Positions 18,998 to 28,958 are shown, counted from the stretch's first letter. The stretch: 64,000 nt of DNA from Hyalangium versicolor (GCF_020103695.1 NZ_JAHXBF010000009.1:248001-312000), one strand, 5' to 3'. Numbers and translations: made by a program. Notes: generated by a model from the sequence alone, not told the origin.

Positions 18998-21900
18998 ATG
19001 TTGAACATTCCAGGTTACAGGGTCCTCGGCACGATTCGAGGTACGGGCTCAAACGTGCTGTTCCAGGCTGTCCGTGAGGCGGATGGCCTGCCCGTCATCC
19101 TCAAGACCCCCATGGCGCCCACTCCGGGCCCCAACGAGAACGAGCGCTATCGGCGCGAGTTCAGCATCCTCCAACGGCTGCAGAACGTGCGAGGCGTGGC
19201 CCGCCCCTACGCCTACGAGCGGATCCACGAGCGCCCCGTGCTGCTGCTGGAGAAGGTGCAGGGCGAGTCCCTCTCCGAGTCCGTCGGCCAGCCGATGGAT
19301 CCCTCGCGTTGCCTCACCCTGGCCATCTCCATGGCCTCCACGCTGGCAGAGGTCCACAGCCGCAACGTCATCCACAAGGACATCAAGCCCTCCAACATCA
19401 TCCTCGAGCCCTCGGGAGAGGCGCGACTCATCGACTTCGGCGTGGCCACGCTCCAGAAGGTGGAGCACCTGGACGCGGCGCCCACCCACTTGATCGAAGG
19501 CACGCTGGCCTACATGTCCCCGGAGCAGACCGGGCGCATGAACCGGGCGGTGGACTACCGCACGGACTTCTACTCGCTGGGCATCACGCTCTACGAGTTG
19601 CTCACCGGCAGGCGGCCCTTCCAGGGCCGGGACGCGCTCGAATGGTTCCACGCTCACATGGCGCAGGCGCCGGTGCCGCCCCACGAGCTCAACCCCCGGG
19701 TGCCCCCCGCCCTCTCGGCCATCGTGATGAAGCTGTTGGCCAAGGTCGCCGAGGAGCGCTACCAGAGCGCCGAGGGGCTCAAGGCGGACCTCGAGCGGTG
19801 CCTGGAGAAGCCGGGCCAGAGCGCGCCGGAGCCCTTCACCCTGGGCGAGCACGACACGCCCAGCTGGTTCCAGCTCCCCCAGCGGCTCTATGGGCGCGAG
19901 GCCCAGGTCTCCACCCTGCTCCAGGGCTTCGAGCGCGTGGCCTCGACAACGCGGCCAGAGCTCATCCTGATCAGCGGCTACTCTGGCATCGGCAAGTCCT
20001 CGGTGGTGCACGAGCTGCACAAGCCGGTGGTGCAGCGGCGCAGCTTCTTCCTCAGCGCCAAGTTCGACCAGCTCCAGCGGGATGTACCGTTCGCCACCCT
20101 GGCGCAGGCCTTCCGAGGACTGGTGCAACAGCTGCTGGCCGGCACGGAGGAAGAGATTGCTCAGTGGCGAGAGCGGCTGAACCGGGCCTGGGAAGGCCAG
20201 GGCCAGGTGCTGGTGGAGCTGGTCCCTCAGCTCGAGGTGCTCGTGGGCAAGCAGCCCGCGCTCGCGCCGCTGCCTCCCAACGAAGCCCAGCACCGCCTCC
20301 ACCGGGTGTGCCGCCAGTTCCTCCAGGTGTTCGCCAGCCCCGAGCACCCGCTGGTGGTGTTCCTGGATGACCTGCAGTGGGCCGATCTGGGCAGCCTTCA
20401 GCTCATCCAGCAACTGCTGTCGCAGGCCGTGACGCCGCCGGTGCTGTGGATCGGCGCCTACCGCGACAACGAGGTGAGCTCCGCGCACCCGCTGATGTCC
20501 GTGCTGGATGCGGTGCGCAAGGCGGGCACGCGCATCACCGATATCTGCCTGGAGCCCCTGAGCCTGAAGCACGTCGAGCTGCTCGTGGCGGACACGCTGC
20601 CCGGCGCGTCCCCAGAGGTGGTCCTCCCCTTGGCGGCGCTGGTGCACGAGAAGACGGGCGGCAACCCCTTCTTCCTCCTGCAGTTCATGGTGACGCTGAA
20701 CCAGGACGGGCTGCTGGTGCGCACACCCGGCACCGGCTGGCAGTGGGACGAGGCGGGTGTCCGGGCCCGGGGCTACTCGGACAACGTGGTGGACTTCATG
20801 GTGGGCAAGCTGCGCCAGCTGCCCGCCGCCACGCAGAACCTGCTCCGGATGGCGGCATGCGTGGGCAATATCTTCTCGCTCCACCTGCTGGGCATCATCG
20901 CCGACCTGGGCTCGGTGATCGACGTGGAGCAGGGGCTCGAGCCCGCGCTCCAGGAAGGCATGCTCATGCGCGTGGGGGCCGACCAGCACCGCTTCCTGCA
21001 TGATCGCATCCAGCAGGCGGCCTACTCCCTCAGCTCGGAGCAGGAGCGCAAGCACATCCACCTGCGCATCGGCCGGCTCATGCTGCGCAGCCTCACCCCC
21101 GAGCAGCTGCGCGAGTCGCTCTTCGACGTGGTGAGCCAGCTCAACGTGGGCATGGAGCTGATCGAGACTCCCGAGGAGCGACACCAGATCGCGCGGCTCA
21201 ACGCCGAGGCGGGCGCGAAAGCCCGGGCCGCGGTGGCGATCCAGCCCGCCATCTCCTATCTGACGGCGGCCTTCACCCTCATCCCCGGAGACCCCTGGGA
21301 GACAGACCCCGCCCTGGCCTTCCAGGTCCGGTTGGCGCGGGCGCGCTGCGAGCTGCTCAAGGGCAACATCGCCGAGGCTCGCTCCTTGGCGGAGGAGCTC
21401 CTGGAGCGGGCGAAGAGCCGCGAGGACCGCACCGCCGCCCTCACCTTGAAGAGCCACCTCCAGCTCGCCCGGGGAGATGTCCAGGCGTCCGCCACCTCTG
21501 CCCTGGAATGCCTGGCGCAGCTGGGAATGATCCTCTCCCCCCACCCCAGCCACGAGGAGGTGGCCGCCGCCTATGAGGAGGCCTGCCTGTTGCTGGGCGA
21601 CCGCTCCATCGAGAGCCTCATCGACCTGCCGCCGATGACGGATCCGGACGTGAAGCTGACCATGGAGGCGCTCTCCCTGCTGTTCAGCTCGGCCTACTCC
21701 TACGACCACAACCTGCTCATCGTCGACCTGTGCCGGATGATCTCGCTCTTCCTTCGGCATGGCTTCGCACCGATCGCGGTGCGCGGGTTGAGCTGGTTCG
21801 CGGTGATCACCAGCTCCTTCTTCAAGCGGTACCAGGAGGGCGAGGCCTGGGGCCGGCTCGCCTACGCGTTCGTCGAGCGCGACAACCTGAGCACGTACAG

Positions 21901-24304
21901 GCCCTCGATGCTGCTGAGCCTGTCCGCCGTCCTCTGCTGGACCCGGCCTCTCGCCGACGCCCATGAGTTCGCTCTCAGCGGCTACCAGCACGGGCTGCAG
22001 ACGGGGGATTACGTCAGCTCCAGCTACTGCGCCGCCGCGCTCATCACCAACCGCCTGAGCATGGGGCACCACCTGGAGGAGGTGTACCAGGACTCGCTCG
22101 TGTACACCGACTTCCTGCGGAAGGCTTCCATCCGGGACGCGCAGGACATGGCCTTGTGCAACCAGCGCTATGTGCAGCAACTGCGCGGGCGCTCGCTCTC
22201 GTTCCACACGCTCGACGGAGACGGCTTCGAGGAGCAGGCCTTCGAGGCACGGTTGACGACGCAGCGCATGGCCAGCACGCGGTGCCTGTACCTGCTCACC
22301 AAGCTCCAGTCCCGCTTCATGTGCGGTGACTGGCGCGAGACGCTCGAGGTGGCGGACCGGGCGGCCGGACTGCTCCACTCGCTGCACGGCAACATCATGG
22401 TGAGGGAGTTCCACCTCTGCCGCGCCCTGGCCATGGCCCAGTGCTTCCACGAGGCCACCCCGGAGCAGCAGCAGCAGTACCTGTCGGCCATGCACCGCCA
22501 TCATCATCAGCTGGCCGAGTGGGCAGTCCACTGCCCGGAGACTTTTCGCGCTCCAGAGCTCATGGTGTCCGCCGAGCTGGCCCGGCTGGCGGGGCGGTCG
22601 GATGAGGCGACGCGCGCGTATGAGGAGGCCATCCGTACGGCCCGGGAGAATGGGGCCCCTCAGCTCGCGGGGATGGCCTGTGAGCTGGCCGCCAACTTCT
22701 GGCGCACGCGGCAGGCCCCCATCGTCGCCCACGCCTTCGCCCGCGAGGCCTGGGCGTCCTTCCAGCGGTGGGGTGCCACCGCCAAGGTCCAGCACCTGGA
22801 GGCCCAGTGGCCGAACCTGGCCCCCTCCCCCACCACCTCGAGCAACGAGACCAGCAGCACGGACTCGACGCAGATCGACGCGCTCACGGTGGTCAAGGCC
22901 CAGCAGGCCATCTCCGGGGAGATCGAGCTGGAGCGGCTGGTGACGACGCTGCTGCAGGCGGCCGTGGAGAACGCCGGCGCCCACCGGGGAGCCCTGCTGC
23001 TGCCGAGCGGCGACACGCTCGTGGTGGCGGCCACCACGGGGGCCTCACCGGGCAGCGTGGCCCTCCAGCCGGGCGCGGAGGAGGCACGCGAGCTGCCGTG
23101 GACCCTGCTGTCCTATGTCCGGCGCACCCGCGAGCACGTGCTGATCGGCGATGCATCCAAGGCACACGCGTTCTCGGGAGACGAGTACCTGGCGCGCAGC
23201 GGGGCGCGCTCCGTGCTGTGCCTGCCGTTGATGAGGCAGGAGCAGTTCTCCGGAGCGCTGTACCTGGAGAACAACCTGGCCACCAACGCCTTCAGCCCTG
23301 CGCGGCTGGCGCTGCTGGGGCACATCGCCTCGCAGGCGGCCATCTCCATCGAGAACGCGCGGCTGTACGCGGACGTACAGAAGGCGAAGCAGGAGCTGCG
23401 GCAGGCCAACGACGAGCTGGAGCAGCGGGTGGAGGAGCGCACGCGGGAGCTGCGGCAGGCGCAGGCGCGGCTGGTGGACACGGCGCGCGCGGTGGGAATG
23501 ACGGAGGTGGCCTCGAACGTGCTGCACAACGTGGGCAACGTGCTGACCAGCGCGGTGATCAACCTGGAGATGATGCAGCGGGCGGTGGGCAGCTCACGGG
23601 TGGGCAAGCTGAAGCAGGCGACGAAGCTGCTGCTGGAGAACCGGCAGGACCTGCCTGGCTTCCTGGCTCCTGGGGCCCGAGGCGGAAGCCTGCCGGACTA
23701 CCTCGCCGCGCTGGCCGATGAGTTGATGAGCGAACAGACGCGCCTCATCGAGGACGTGGAGGCCATGGGCCGGCACATCGAGCACATCCGCGCCATCGTC
23801 CAGGTCCAGCAGACCTATGCCCGGACCTCGCTCATGGAGGAGGAGTGCGACCTGGGCCAACTCATCCAGGATGCGCTGCGCATCCAGATGCCGGCGCTCC
23901 AGCGCCACGGGGTGACGGTCCGGCGCGAGCTGTCGCCCGTGCCTCGGATGAAGGTGGACAAGCACAAGGTGCTGCAGATCCTCATCAACCTCATCAGCAA
24001 TGCGAAGTACGCGCTGGACGCCGTCCCCGAAGCGGAGCGCCACCTGAGCGTGCGGCTGGGCGTGGAGGGGAGTTGGGTGCGCATCCAACTGGAGGATGAC
24101 GGAGTGGGGATCGCCCCGGAGGTACGAGAGAAGCTCTTCTCGCACGGGTTCACCACGCGAAAGAACGGGCACGGGTTCGGGTTGCACTCCAGCGCGCTGG
24201 CGGCGCAGATCCTCGGGGGACGTCTCACGCTGGAGAGTGCGGGCCTGGGCAAGGGTGCCGTGGCCACACTGGACCTGCCGCTGCCTCAGCTTCCTCCTGC
24301 TTGA
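18998..24304 (+). CDS. Trifunctional Ser/Thr kinase - AAA ATPase - histidine kinase
   Basis: 1768 aa signalling fusion. Domains in order: Hanks-type kinase about 5-265 (degenerate glycine loop 'RGTGSNVLF', Lys36 in 'VILKTP', 'HKDIKPSNI' near 126, 'DFGVA' near 145); AAA ATPase about 300-600 with Walker A 'GYSGIGKSS' and Walker B 'VVFLDDLQWAD'; a long helical TPR-like region; GAF domain about 1300-1455; coiled coil; histidine phosphotransfer segment with 'VLHNVGNVL' near 1505; HATPase about 1640-1765 ('LINLISNAKYALDAV', 'DDGVGI', 'NGHGFGLH'). The catalytic loop has HKD rather than HRD. The frame opens earlier with TTG (18872), but the ATG at 18998 places the start right at the kinase domain. 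No response regulator is adjacent. Confidence 0.88.
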   Translation: MLNIPGYRVLGTIRGTGSNVLFQAVREADGLPVILKTPMAPTPGPNENERYRREFSILQRLQNVRGVARPYAYERIHERPVLLLEKVQGESLSESVGQPMDPSRCLTLAISMASTLAEVHSRNVIHKDIKPSNIILEPSGEARLIDFGVATLQKVEHLDAAPTHLIEGTLAYMSPEQTGRMNRAVDYRTDFYSLGITLYELLTGRRPFQGRDALEWFHAHMAQAPVPPHELNPRVPPALSAIVMKLLAKVAEERYQSAEGLKADLERCLEKPGQSAPEPFTLGEHDTPSWFQLPQRLYGREAQVSTLLQGFERVASTTRPELILISGYSGIGKSSVVHELHKPVVQRRSFFLSAKFDQLQRDVPFATLAQAFRGLVQQLLAGTEEEIAQWRERLNRAWEGQGQVLVELVPQLEVLVGKQPALAPLPPNEAQHRLHRVCRQFLQVFASPEHPLVVFLDDLQWADLGSLQLIQQLLSQAVTPPVLWIGAYRDNEVSSAHPLMSVLDAVRKAGTRITDICLEPLSLKHVELLVADTLPGASPEVVLPLAALVHEKTGGNPFFLLQFMVTLNQDGLLVRTPGTGWQWDEAGVRARGYSDNVVDFMVGKLRQLPAATQNLLRMAACVGNIFSLHLLGIIADLGSVIDVEQGLEPALQEGMLMRVGADQHRFLHDRIQQAAYSLSSEQERKHIHLRIGRLMLRSLTPEQLRESLFDVVSQLNVGMELIETPEERHQIARLNAEAGAKARAAVAIQPAISYLTAAFTLIPGDPWETDPALAFQVRLARARCELLKGNIAEARSLAEELLERAKSREDRTAALTLKSHLQLARGDVQASATSALECLAQLGMILSPHPSHEEVAAAYEEACLLLGDRSIESLIDLPPMTDPDVKLTMEALSLLFSSAYSYDHNLLIVDLCRMISLFLRHGFAPIAVRGLSWFAVITSSFFKRYQEGEAWGRLAYAFVERDNLSTYRPSMLLSLSAVLCWTRPLADAHEFALSGYQHGLQTGDYVSSSYCAAALITNRLSMGHHLEEVYQDSLVYTDFLRKASIRDAQDMALCNQRYVQQLRGRSLSFHTLDGDGFEEQAFEARLTTQRMASTRCLYLLTKLQSRFMCGDWRETLEVADRAAGLLHSLHGNIMVREFHLCRALAMAQCFHEATPEQQQQYLSAMHRHHHQLAEWAVHCPETFRAPELMVSAELARLAGRSDEATRAYEEAIRTARENGAPQLAGMACELAANFWRTRQAPIVAHAFAREAWASFQRWGATAKVQHLEAQWPNLAPSPTTSSNETSSTDSTQIDALTVVKAQQAISGEIELERLVTTLLQAAVENAGAHRGALLLPSGDTLVVAATTGASPGSVALQPGAEEARELPWTLLSYVRRTREHVLIGDASKAHAFSGDEYLARSGARSVLCLPLMRQEQFSGALYLENNLATNAFSPARLALLGHIASQAAISIENARLYADVQKAKQELRQANDELEQRVEERTRELRQAQARLVDTARAVGMTEVASNVLHNVGNVLTSAVINLEMMQRAVGSSRVGKLKQATKLLLENRQDLPGFLAPGARGGSLPDYLAALADELMSEQTRLIEDVEAMGRHIEHIRAIVQVQQTYARTSLMEEECDLGQLIQDALRIQMPALQRHGVTVRRELSPVPRMKVDKHKVLQILINLISNAKYALDAVPEAERHLSVRLGVEGSWVRIQLEDDGVGIAPEVREKLFSHGFTTRKNGHGFGLHSSALAAQILGGRLTLESAGLGKGAVATLDLPLPQLPPA

Positions 24305-24355
24305 GGCAGCATCCCCGTCGTTCCGGCCCGGTGCGTTCCATATAGGCTCGCTCCC

Positions 24356-25318
24356 ATGAGCGATGCCTTCCTCCCGATCTGGAACCACTACCGCGCCGAG
24401 GGTCTCGATGCCGCCGCTCGCGCAGCGACATCGTCCCCGGAGAGCCTCCTCTACCTGGCGCTGCTGGCCTTCGCCGATGAGCGCTATGCCGAGGCGACCT
24501 CCTTCGCGGAAGGCGCCTCGCGAGCCGCTCCGGAAGACCTGCTGCCCCGCGCAGCGGCGGCCTACCTGGCGCGCGCGGCCCGAGAGGGAAAGCGCAACGT
24601 CTATGTGTCGGCGGAGGGCTTCCTCGCCTTCATCCGAGGCGGCGGCAACGTAACGCTGTATCAAGAGACCAGCGCGGCGTTGAGAAGCAGCTACCCGGTC
24701 AAGCCCTTCCAGCTGCTCGACATCGGCGTGGGTGACGGGCTGGCGCTGCTGCCAGCGCTGACGCCCGCGGTGCAGCGCATCACCCTCGTGGAACCCGCGG
24801 CTCCCCTGCTTGAGCGCACCACCCAGGAGCTCACCACCCGAGGCGTGGGCTTCGAGACCTTCGCGGGCCGCCTGCAGGAGTTCGCCGCCGCCCCTGGCAT
24901 GCAGTCACGCCGGTGGGACGTGGCCCAGGCCACCTTCAGCCTCCACAATGTTGCTCCCTCCGACAGGCTCGCGCTGTTGAGCTGGCTGCGCTCGCACTGC
25001 GGAGCCCTGCTGGTGGCCGAGTTCGATGCTCTACGCATGGACGAACCCCTGAAGCCGGAGACCGTGAGGTATGTGCTCAGCCGCTACCCGGCGGGACTCG
25101 CGGAGTACAGGGGAGCGGACTTCGACACCGTCGCCCAGGGCTTCTTGATGCCGGTGATGTTCGGCTACATGGACCGCAGCGTCACCCGCACCACCTTCGA
25201 GCACCCCATGTCCGACTGGGAGCTGCAGTTGCGCGAGGCGGGCTTCACGCACATCGAGCGCCGGTTGCTGTTCCCCTACTGGTGGGCGCCTGCCTGCCTG
25301 CTGGTGGCGCGCCCGTAG
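24356..25318 (+). CDS. SAM-dependent methyltransferase with N-terminal helical repeats
   Basis: 320 aa. Residues 1-90 form an Ala-rich TPR-like helical region. A class-I methyltransferase fold follows with motif I 'LLDIGVGDGLALL' near 121-133, an acidic strand-2 end in 'TLVEPAAPL' and motif IV-like 'DVAQATFSLHNV'. The C-terminus 'FPYWWAPACLLVARP' is the usual seventh strand. Substrate unknown. No Shine-Dalgarno is visible; a TATAGG box lies about 11 bp before the ATG, so the transcript may be nearly leaderless. It lies 51 bp behind the large kinase gene on the same strand. Confidence 0.75.
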   Translation: MSDAFLPIWNHYRAEGLDAAARAATSSPESLLYLALLAFADERYAEATSFAEGASRAAPEDLLPRAAAAYLARAAREGKRNVYVSAEGFLAFIRGGGNVTLYQETSAALRSSYPVKPFQLLDIGVGDGLALLPALTPAVQRITLVEPAAPLLERTTQELTTRGVGFETFAGRLQEFAAAPGMQSRRWDVAQATFSLHNVAPSDRLALLSWLRSHCGALLVAEFDALRMDEPLKPETVRYVLSRYPAGLAEYRGADFDTVAQGFLMPVMFGYMDRSVTRTTFEHPMSDWELQLREAGFTHIERRLLFPYWWAPACLLVARP

Positions 25319-25352
25319 CCGGCTTTTTCGTGGGGCGGGTCAGCTGCCGGGG

Positions 25353-25664
25353 TCAGGCGTGCACGGCGCGCGCGGAGCGGGCCTCCATGGGTCGCCCCGC
25401 CTCTCCACGCTTCGCGCGCCGGTGTTGGATGACGATGACTCCACCCACGATGGCGCTCACCAGCATCAGGGCGTTGGTCACCACGAACACCCAGTTGTGC
25501 ACGAGGATGCTGTACAGGGTGAAGCCCGTGGAGGCCGTGATCTGCCCCAGGAAGAGCCATATCGAGACTCCCTCGCTGTGGCCCGACTTCCACTGCTTGT
25601 AAACCTGCTGGCTGATGGTCAGCACCAGGATGAAGGAACTGAGCCAGCCCAGAACCTCGGTCAT
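25353..25664 (-). CDS. SemiSWEET/PQ-loop small membrane transporter
   Basis: 103 aa with three hydrophobic helices: 'WLSSFILVLTISQQVYK' (6-22, with SQQ where PQ-loop proteins have PQ), 'SIWLFLGQITASTGFTLYSI' and 'FVVTNALMLVSAIVGGVIVI'. This three-helix size is that of bacterial SemiSWEETs, which dimerise to move small sugars across the inner membrane. The ATG at 25664 has CGGAGG 6 nt upstream; an ATG at 25694 and a longer frame have none. It converges on the methyltransferase gene and diverges from ligD. Substrate not inferable. Confidence 0.75.
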   Translation of the reverse strand: MTEVLGWLSSFILVLTISQQVYKQWKSGHSEGVSIWLFLGQITASTGFTLYSILVHNWVFVVTNALMLVSAIVGGVIVIQHRRAKRGEAGRPMEARSARAVHA

Positions 25665-26007
25665 CGACGCCTCCGTGGGCTCAAGGATGTGCATGCTCCC
25701 GCGCCTTGCCGTGCCGCTCTCCCGCGCGGCGGGCAGCCGTGTTCGAGCAGCCCTCTGGCCCGAGGGCTTCCGCTCCTTATCTTCACACTGATGGAGCGGA
25801 GCGCTTCGAGCGCTCCGACGCGAGGCGTGTTCATGCTTTTCGGGGGATGAGCGCACCCGCGGGTGACGGTGGAGCGCCCCGAGGCCCGGGTCAGAGTCGG
25901 ACCGGTTGGCTGCACGCTTTCCGGCCGTGAGGCGGGGGCCCGGGGCGCCTGGTGTCCTGGCCCTCCGTTTTCCCCCACTGCTCGGGGAATTGCACGGCGC
26001 AGGGACG
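25665..26007. promoter_or_regulatory. Divergent intergenic region with a perfect 21-bp palindrome
   Basis: 343 bp between the SemiSWEET gene and ligD. It contains CGGAGCGCT-TCG-AGCGCTCCG at 25797-25817 (9-bp perfect arms, 3-bp centre), a plausible operator or hairpin for either divergent gene. No credible gene is visible: the open frames running through it lack ribosome-binding sites. Confidence 0.5.
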
Positions 26008-28530
26008 ATGCGGACCCTTGGTGGCGTGAAGACCCGACGATCCTCGCTCCAGACCTATCGCGCCAAACGCGACTTCCAGAAGACCTCCGAGCCGTCTCCC
26101 GACGTGCCGCTCGAGCGCACTGGCGCGGAGCCCATCTTCGTCGTGCACAAGCACGATGCCACCCGGCTGCACTACGACCTGCGCCTGGAGATCGACGGGG
26201 CGCTGGCCAGCTGGGCCATCCCCAAGGGCCCCAGCTACGACCCGAAGGCGAAGCGGCTCGCGGTGCAGACCGAGGACCACCCGATGTCCTACGCCCGCTT
26301 CGAGGGCCGCATCCCCGACGAGGAGTATGGCGGCGGGGACTCGCTGCTCTGGGACGAGGGGACCTACGACACGGTACCTTCCGGCAAGGCCCACGAGCAG
26401 CGAGAGAAGGGCCACCTGGTGGTGGAGCTCCACGGAGACAAGTTGCAAGGCCGCTGGCACCTCATCCGAACGCGGATGGACGGCCGCAAGAGCCAGTGGC
26501 TCTGCTTCAAGGCGCTGGATGGCTCGGAGAATCCCTCCTACGACGTCACCACCGAGCGCCCCGAGTCCGTGAAGTCCGGCCGCCGCGAAACGCGCGGCCC
26601 CGTGCGCAAGAGCGCCATCGAGCGCGCCCATGTGCCCGCGGAGACGCTGCTCCAGCGCGTGTGGCCACCCATGCTGGCGCGGCTCGCGACTCCCGAGGAG
26701 GCCAGCGAGGACACCCACCTGTTCGAGGTGAAGTACGACGGCTTCCGCGCCCTCGCCGCGCTCTCGGGCAGCGGGCTCTCGTTCAAGAGCCGCAACGGCA
26801 ATGATCTGTCCGGGCGCTTCCCCACCATCGCGGACGCGCTGAAGCGGCTGCGCGTCGCCGAGGCGGTCATCGACGGCGAGGTGGTGGCGCTGGACAAGAA
26901 GGGGCGCTCGAGCTTCCAGCTGCTCCAGAACCAGAGCGGCGGAGAGCTGCGCTTCGTCGCCTTTGATCTGCTGTGGGTGGATGGGCACGACCTGCGGGAC
27001 AAGCCGCTGGAGTCCCGGAGGGAGTTGCTGGAGAGCCTGCTTTCGGGAGTGAAGCCTCCGGTGCAACTGTCCGAACAGATCCACCTCCCGCTGGACAAGG
27101 CGCTCAAGGAAGCCCAGCGCCGCGGGTGGGAGGGGCTCATCGCCAAGCGCAGGGGCTCTCCGTACGTGGGCTCGCGCTCGGGGCACTGGCTGAAGGAGAA
27201 GGTCGTCGCAGGCCAGGAGGTCGTCATCCTCGGCTTCCTGCCCATCCAGAACGAGCGCTCCGCGAAGGAGATCGGCGCACTGCTGGTGGGAGTGAACGGG
27301 CCGGACGGCTACCACGACGTGGGCAAGGTGGGCACGGGCTTCGACACGAAGGTGAGACTCCAGTTGCGTGAGATGCTGGAGCGGATCCGTGCGGATGCTC
27401 CCGTCGCGGTGGACGCGAAGAAGCGCCCCGGTGCCATCTGGGTTCGCCCCAAGTACGTGGCCCAGGTTCGCTTCACCGAATGGACCAACGAGGGACGCCT
27501 GCGGCATCCGGTCTTCCAGGGCCTGCGCACGGACAAGAAGCCGCAGGAGGTGGTGCGCGAGCGGCCCTCCACGGCAGCCAAGGCGAAGCGCTCCACGACT
27601 CGGAGTACGGGCTCGCGGCGAGCCCCCATCGCCAAGGCGGCCCGATCGGCGAGGCTCCCGGCGGCTGACGCGCAGCCTCTCACCGAGAGCCAGGCCCGCC
27701 TCACCCATGGGGATCGCGTGGTGTATCCGAAGGACGGGTACACCAAGGAGGACGTGTTCGAGTACTACCGCGAGGTGGCTCCGCTGCTCGTCCCGGTGTT
27801 GACGAACCGGCCCATCTCCGTGCAGCAGTGGCCCGCGGGCATCCAGGCCCCCGGGTTCTTCAAGCACGACTTGTCGGGCAAACCCGATTGGCTGCCCACG
27901 CTTCACGTGAAGCATGTGGACCGGGAGATCGACCACGTGAACGTGAAGAACACGGACGCGCTCCTCTGGCTGGCCAATCAGTCCGCGCTGACGCTCCACA
28001 TGTGGTCCAGCCATGCGCCCAAGCTGGAGCAGCCGGAGTGGGTGCTGTTCGATCTGGATCCCGGCAAGGGCACCTGGGAGGACCTCATCACCGTGGCCAC
28101 GGCGATGCGCAAGAGGCTGGAGGCGCTCGGGCTGGAGAGCTTCCCGAAGACCTCGGGCAAGCGGGGACTGCATGTCCTCGTGCCAGTGCGAGCCGGATAC
28201 TCTCACGAGCGGGTCGTGAAGTTCGCGAATGACCTGGCCAACAAGCTGGCCGCGGAGCTGAGCGACATCGCGACCACTGAGCGCGCCATCAACCGGCGCG
28301 GCGGGCGGCTCTATATCGACGCGGGGCAGAACGGGCGGGGCAGGACGGTGGTGGCGCCGTACTCGCTGCGCGCGGTGGATGAGGCGCCCTTCTCCGCACC
28401 GCTGAAGTGGAGCGAGGTGACGCGGCGCCTGGATCCGAGCCGCTTCAACCTGAAGACGCTGCACAAGCGGCTCAGCGCGGTGGGAGACCTGTTCGCCGAC
28501 GTGCTGAAGACGAAGCAGAAGCTCCCATGA
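26008..28530 (+). CDS. ligD: ATP-dependent DNA ligase D (phosphoesterase-ligase-polymerase)
   Basis: 840 aa non-homologous end-joining ligase that repairs double-strand breaks with Ku. Domains in order: 3'-phosphoesterase about 20-190 ('HKHDATRLHYDLRLEIDG', 'WAIPKGPS'); adenylating ligase about 225-520 with nucleophile Lys in 'FEVKYDGFRAL' near 243, 'VIDGEVVALD' and an OB-fold with 'IWVRPKYVAQVRFTEWT'; a basic linker about 525-560; primase/polymerase domain about 570-830 with metal-binding 'LFDLDPG' near 680. Order PE-Lig-Pol rather than Pol-PE-Lig as in Mycobacterium. An earlier TTG (25906) extends the frame but lacks support; the ATG at 26008 has AGGGA upstream. No ku gene is in the window. 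Confidence 0.93.
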   Translation: MRTLGGVKTRRSSLQTYRAKRDFQKTSEPSPDVPLERTGAEPIFVVHKHDATRLHYDLRLEIDGALASWAIPKGPSYDPKAKRLAVQTEDHPMSYARFEGRIPDEEYGGGDSLLWDEGTYDTVPSGKAHEQREKGHLVVELHGDKLQGRWHLIRTRMDGRKSQWLCFKALDGSENPSYDVTTERPESVKSGRRETRGPVRKSAIERAHVPAETLLQRVWPPMLARLATPEEASEDTHLFEVKYDGFRALAALSGSGLSFKSRNGNDLSGRFPTIADALKRLRVAEAVIDGEVVALDKKGRSSFQLLQNQSGGELRFVAFDLLWVDGHDLRDKPLESRRELLESLLSGVKPPVQLSEQIHLPLDKALKEAQRRGWEGLIAKRRGSPYVGSRSGHWLKEKVVAGQEVVILGFLPIQNERSAKEIGALLVGVNGPDGYHDVGKVGTGFDTKVRLQLREMLERIRADAPVAVDAKKRPGAIWVRPKYVAQVRFTEWTNEGRLRHPVFQGLRTDKKPQEVVRERPSTAAKAKRSTTRSTGSRRAPIAKAARSARLPAADAQPLTESQARLTHGDRVVYPKDGYTKEDVFEYYREVAPLLVPVLTNRPISVQQWPAGIQAPGFFKHDLSGKPDWLPTLHVKHVDREIDHVNVKNTDALLWLANQSALTLHMWSSHAPKLEQPEWVLFDLDPGKGTWEDLITVATAMRKRLEALGLESFPKTSGKRGLHVLVPVRAGYSHERVVKFANDLANKLAAELSDIATTERAINRRGGRLYIDAGQNGRGRTVVAPYSLRAVDEAPFSAPLKWSEVTRRLDPSRFNLKTLHKRLSAVGDLFADVLKTKQKLP

Positions 28531-28551
28531 GTCCGCCTCGCGGAAGAGGAG

Positions 28552-28926
28552 CTACTGGCGCCGGGCGGCCTGGACCAGCTCGGCAAGCATGCTGCGGTGA
28601 CAGGCCTGCTCGAGGATGCAGTCCTTCGAGCACAGCAGCGTCACCGTCTCGCCACGGTCCACCCGCTCGGCCAGCTCGGCGATCTTGTCCCGCTGGGCTT
28701 CCATCTCGCGAAAGTAGCGCTCGCGGTAGGCATCCAGCGTGATGGGCGTCTGGCCCTTGCCATAGAAGGCGTCGAAGAGCTCCTCGCTCGGCCCCAGGTC
28801 GCGCCACCAGACGTTCCAGGTCTCCTTGGCCTTGGGCAGGCCGCGCGGCCTGTAACGGCAGACCAGGACACGCAGACCGTCATCGGGCTCCACGGGCGCG
28901 TTCCATCGCTTGGTCTTGAGAGGCAT
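28552..28926 (-). CDS. DUF488 family protein
   Basis: 124 aa, complete for this family. Typical DUF488 features: 'RYRPRGLPK' near 25-33, 'WWRDLGPSEELFDAFYG' and the Cys-containing strand 'VTLLCSKDCILEQACHR' near 94-110. The function of DUF488 proteins is not established. Convergent with ligD (21 bp apart) and 32 bp upstream of the end of nothing else on its strand; the triple-PAS kinase gene lies 32 bp behind its start on the same strand and ends before it, so it could be read through from that gene. Confidence 0.82.
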   Translation of the reverse strand: MPLKTKRWNAPVEPDDGLRVLVCRYRPRGLPKAKETWNVWWRDLGPSEELFDAFYGKGQTPITLDAYRERYFREMEAQRDKIAELAERVDRGETVTLLCSKDCILEQACHRSMLAELVQAARRQ

Positions 28927-28958
28927 GGATTCCTTCGCGAGGGCTCACCGGAGCCGGT

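Noticed and set aside
19049..22984. 1311-codon open frame antisense to the large kinase gene
   Set aside because: Low-complexity composition and no domain, whereas the plus strand has clear kinase, ATPase and HATPase motifs.
25891..28464. 857-codon open frame antisense to ligD
   Set aside because: Shadow of ligD; no motif and no ribosome-binding site.
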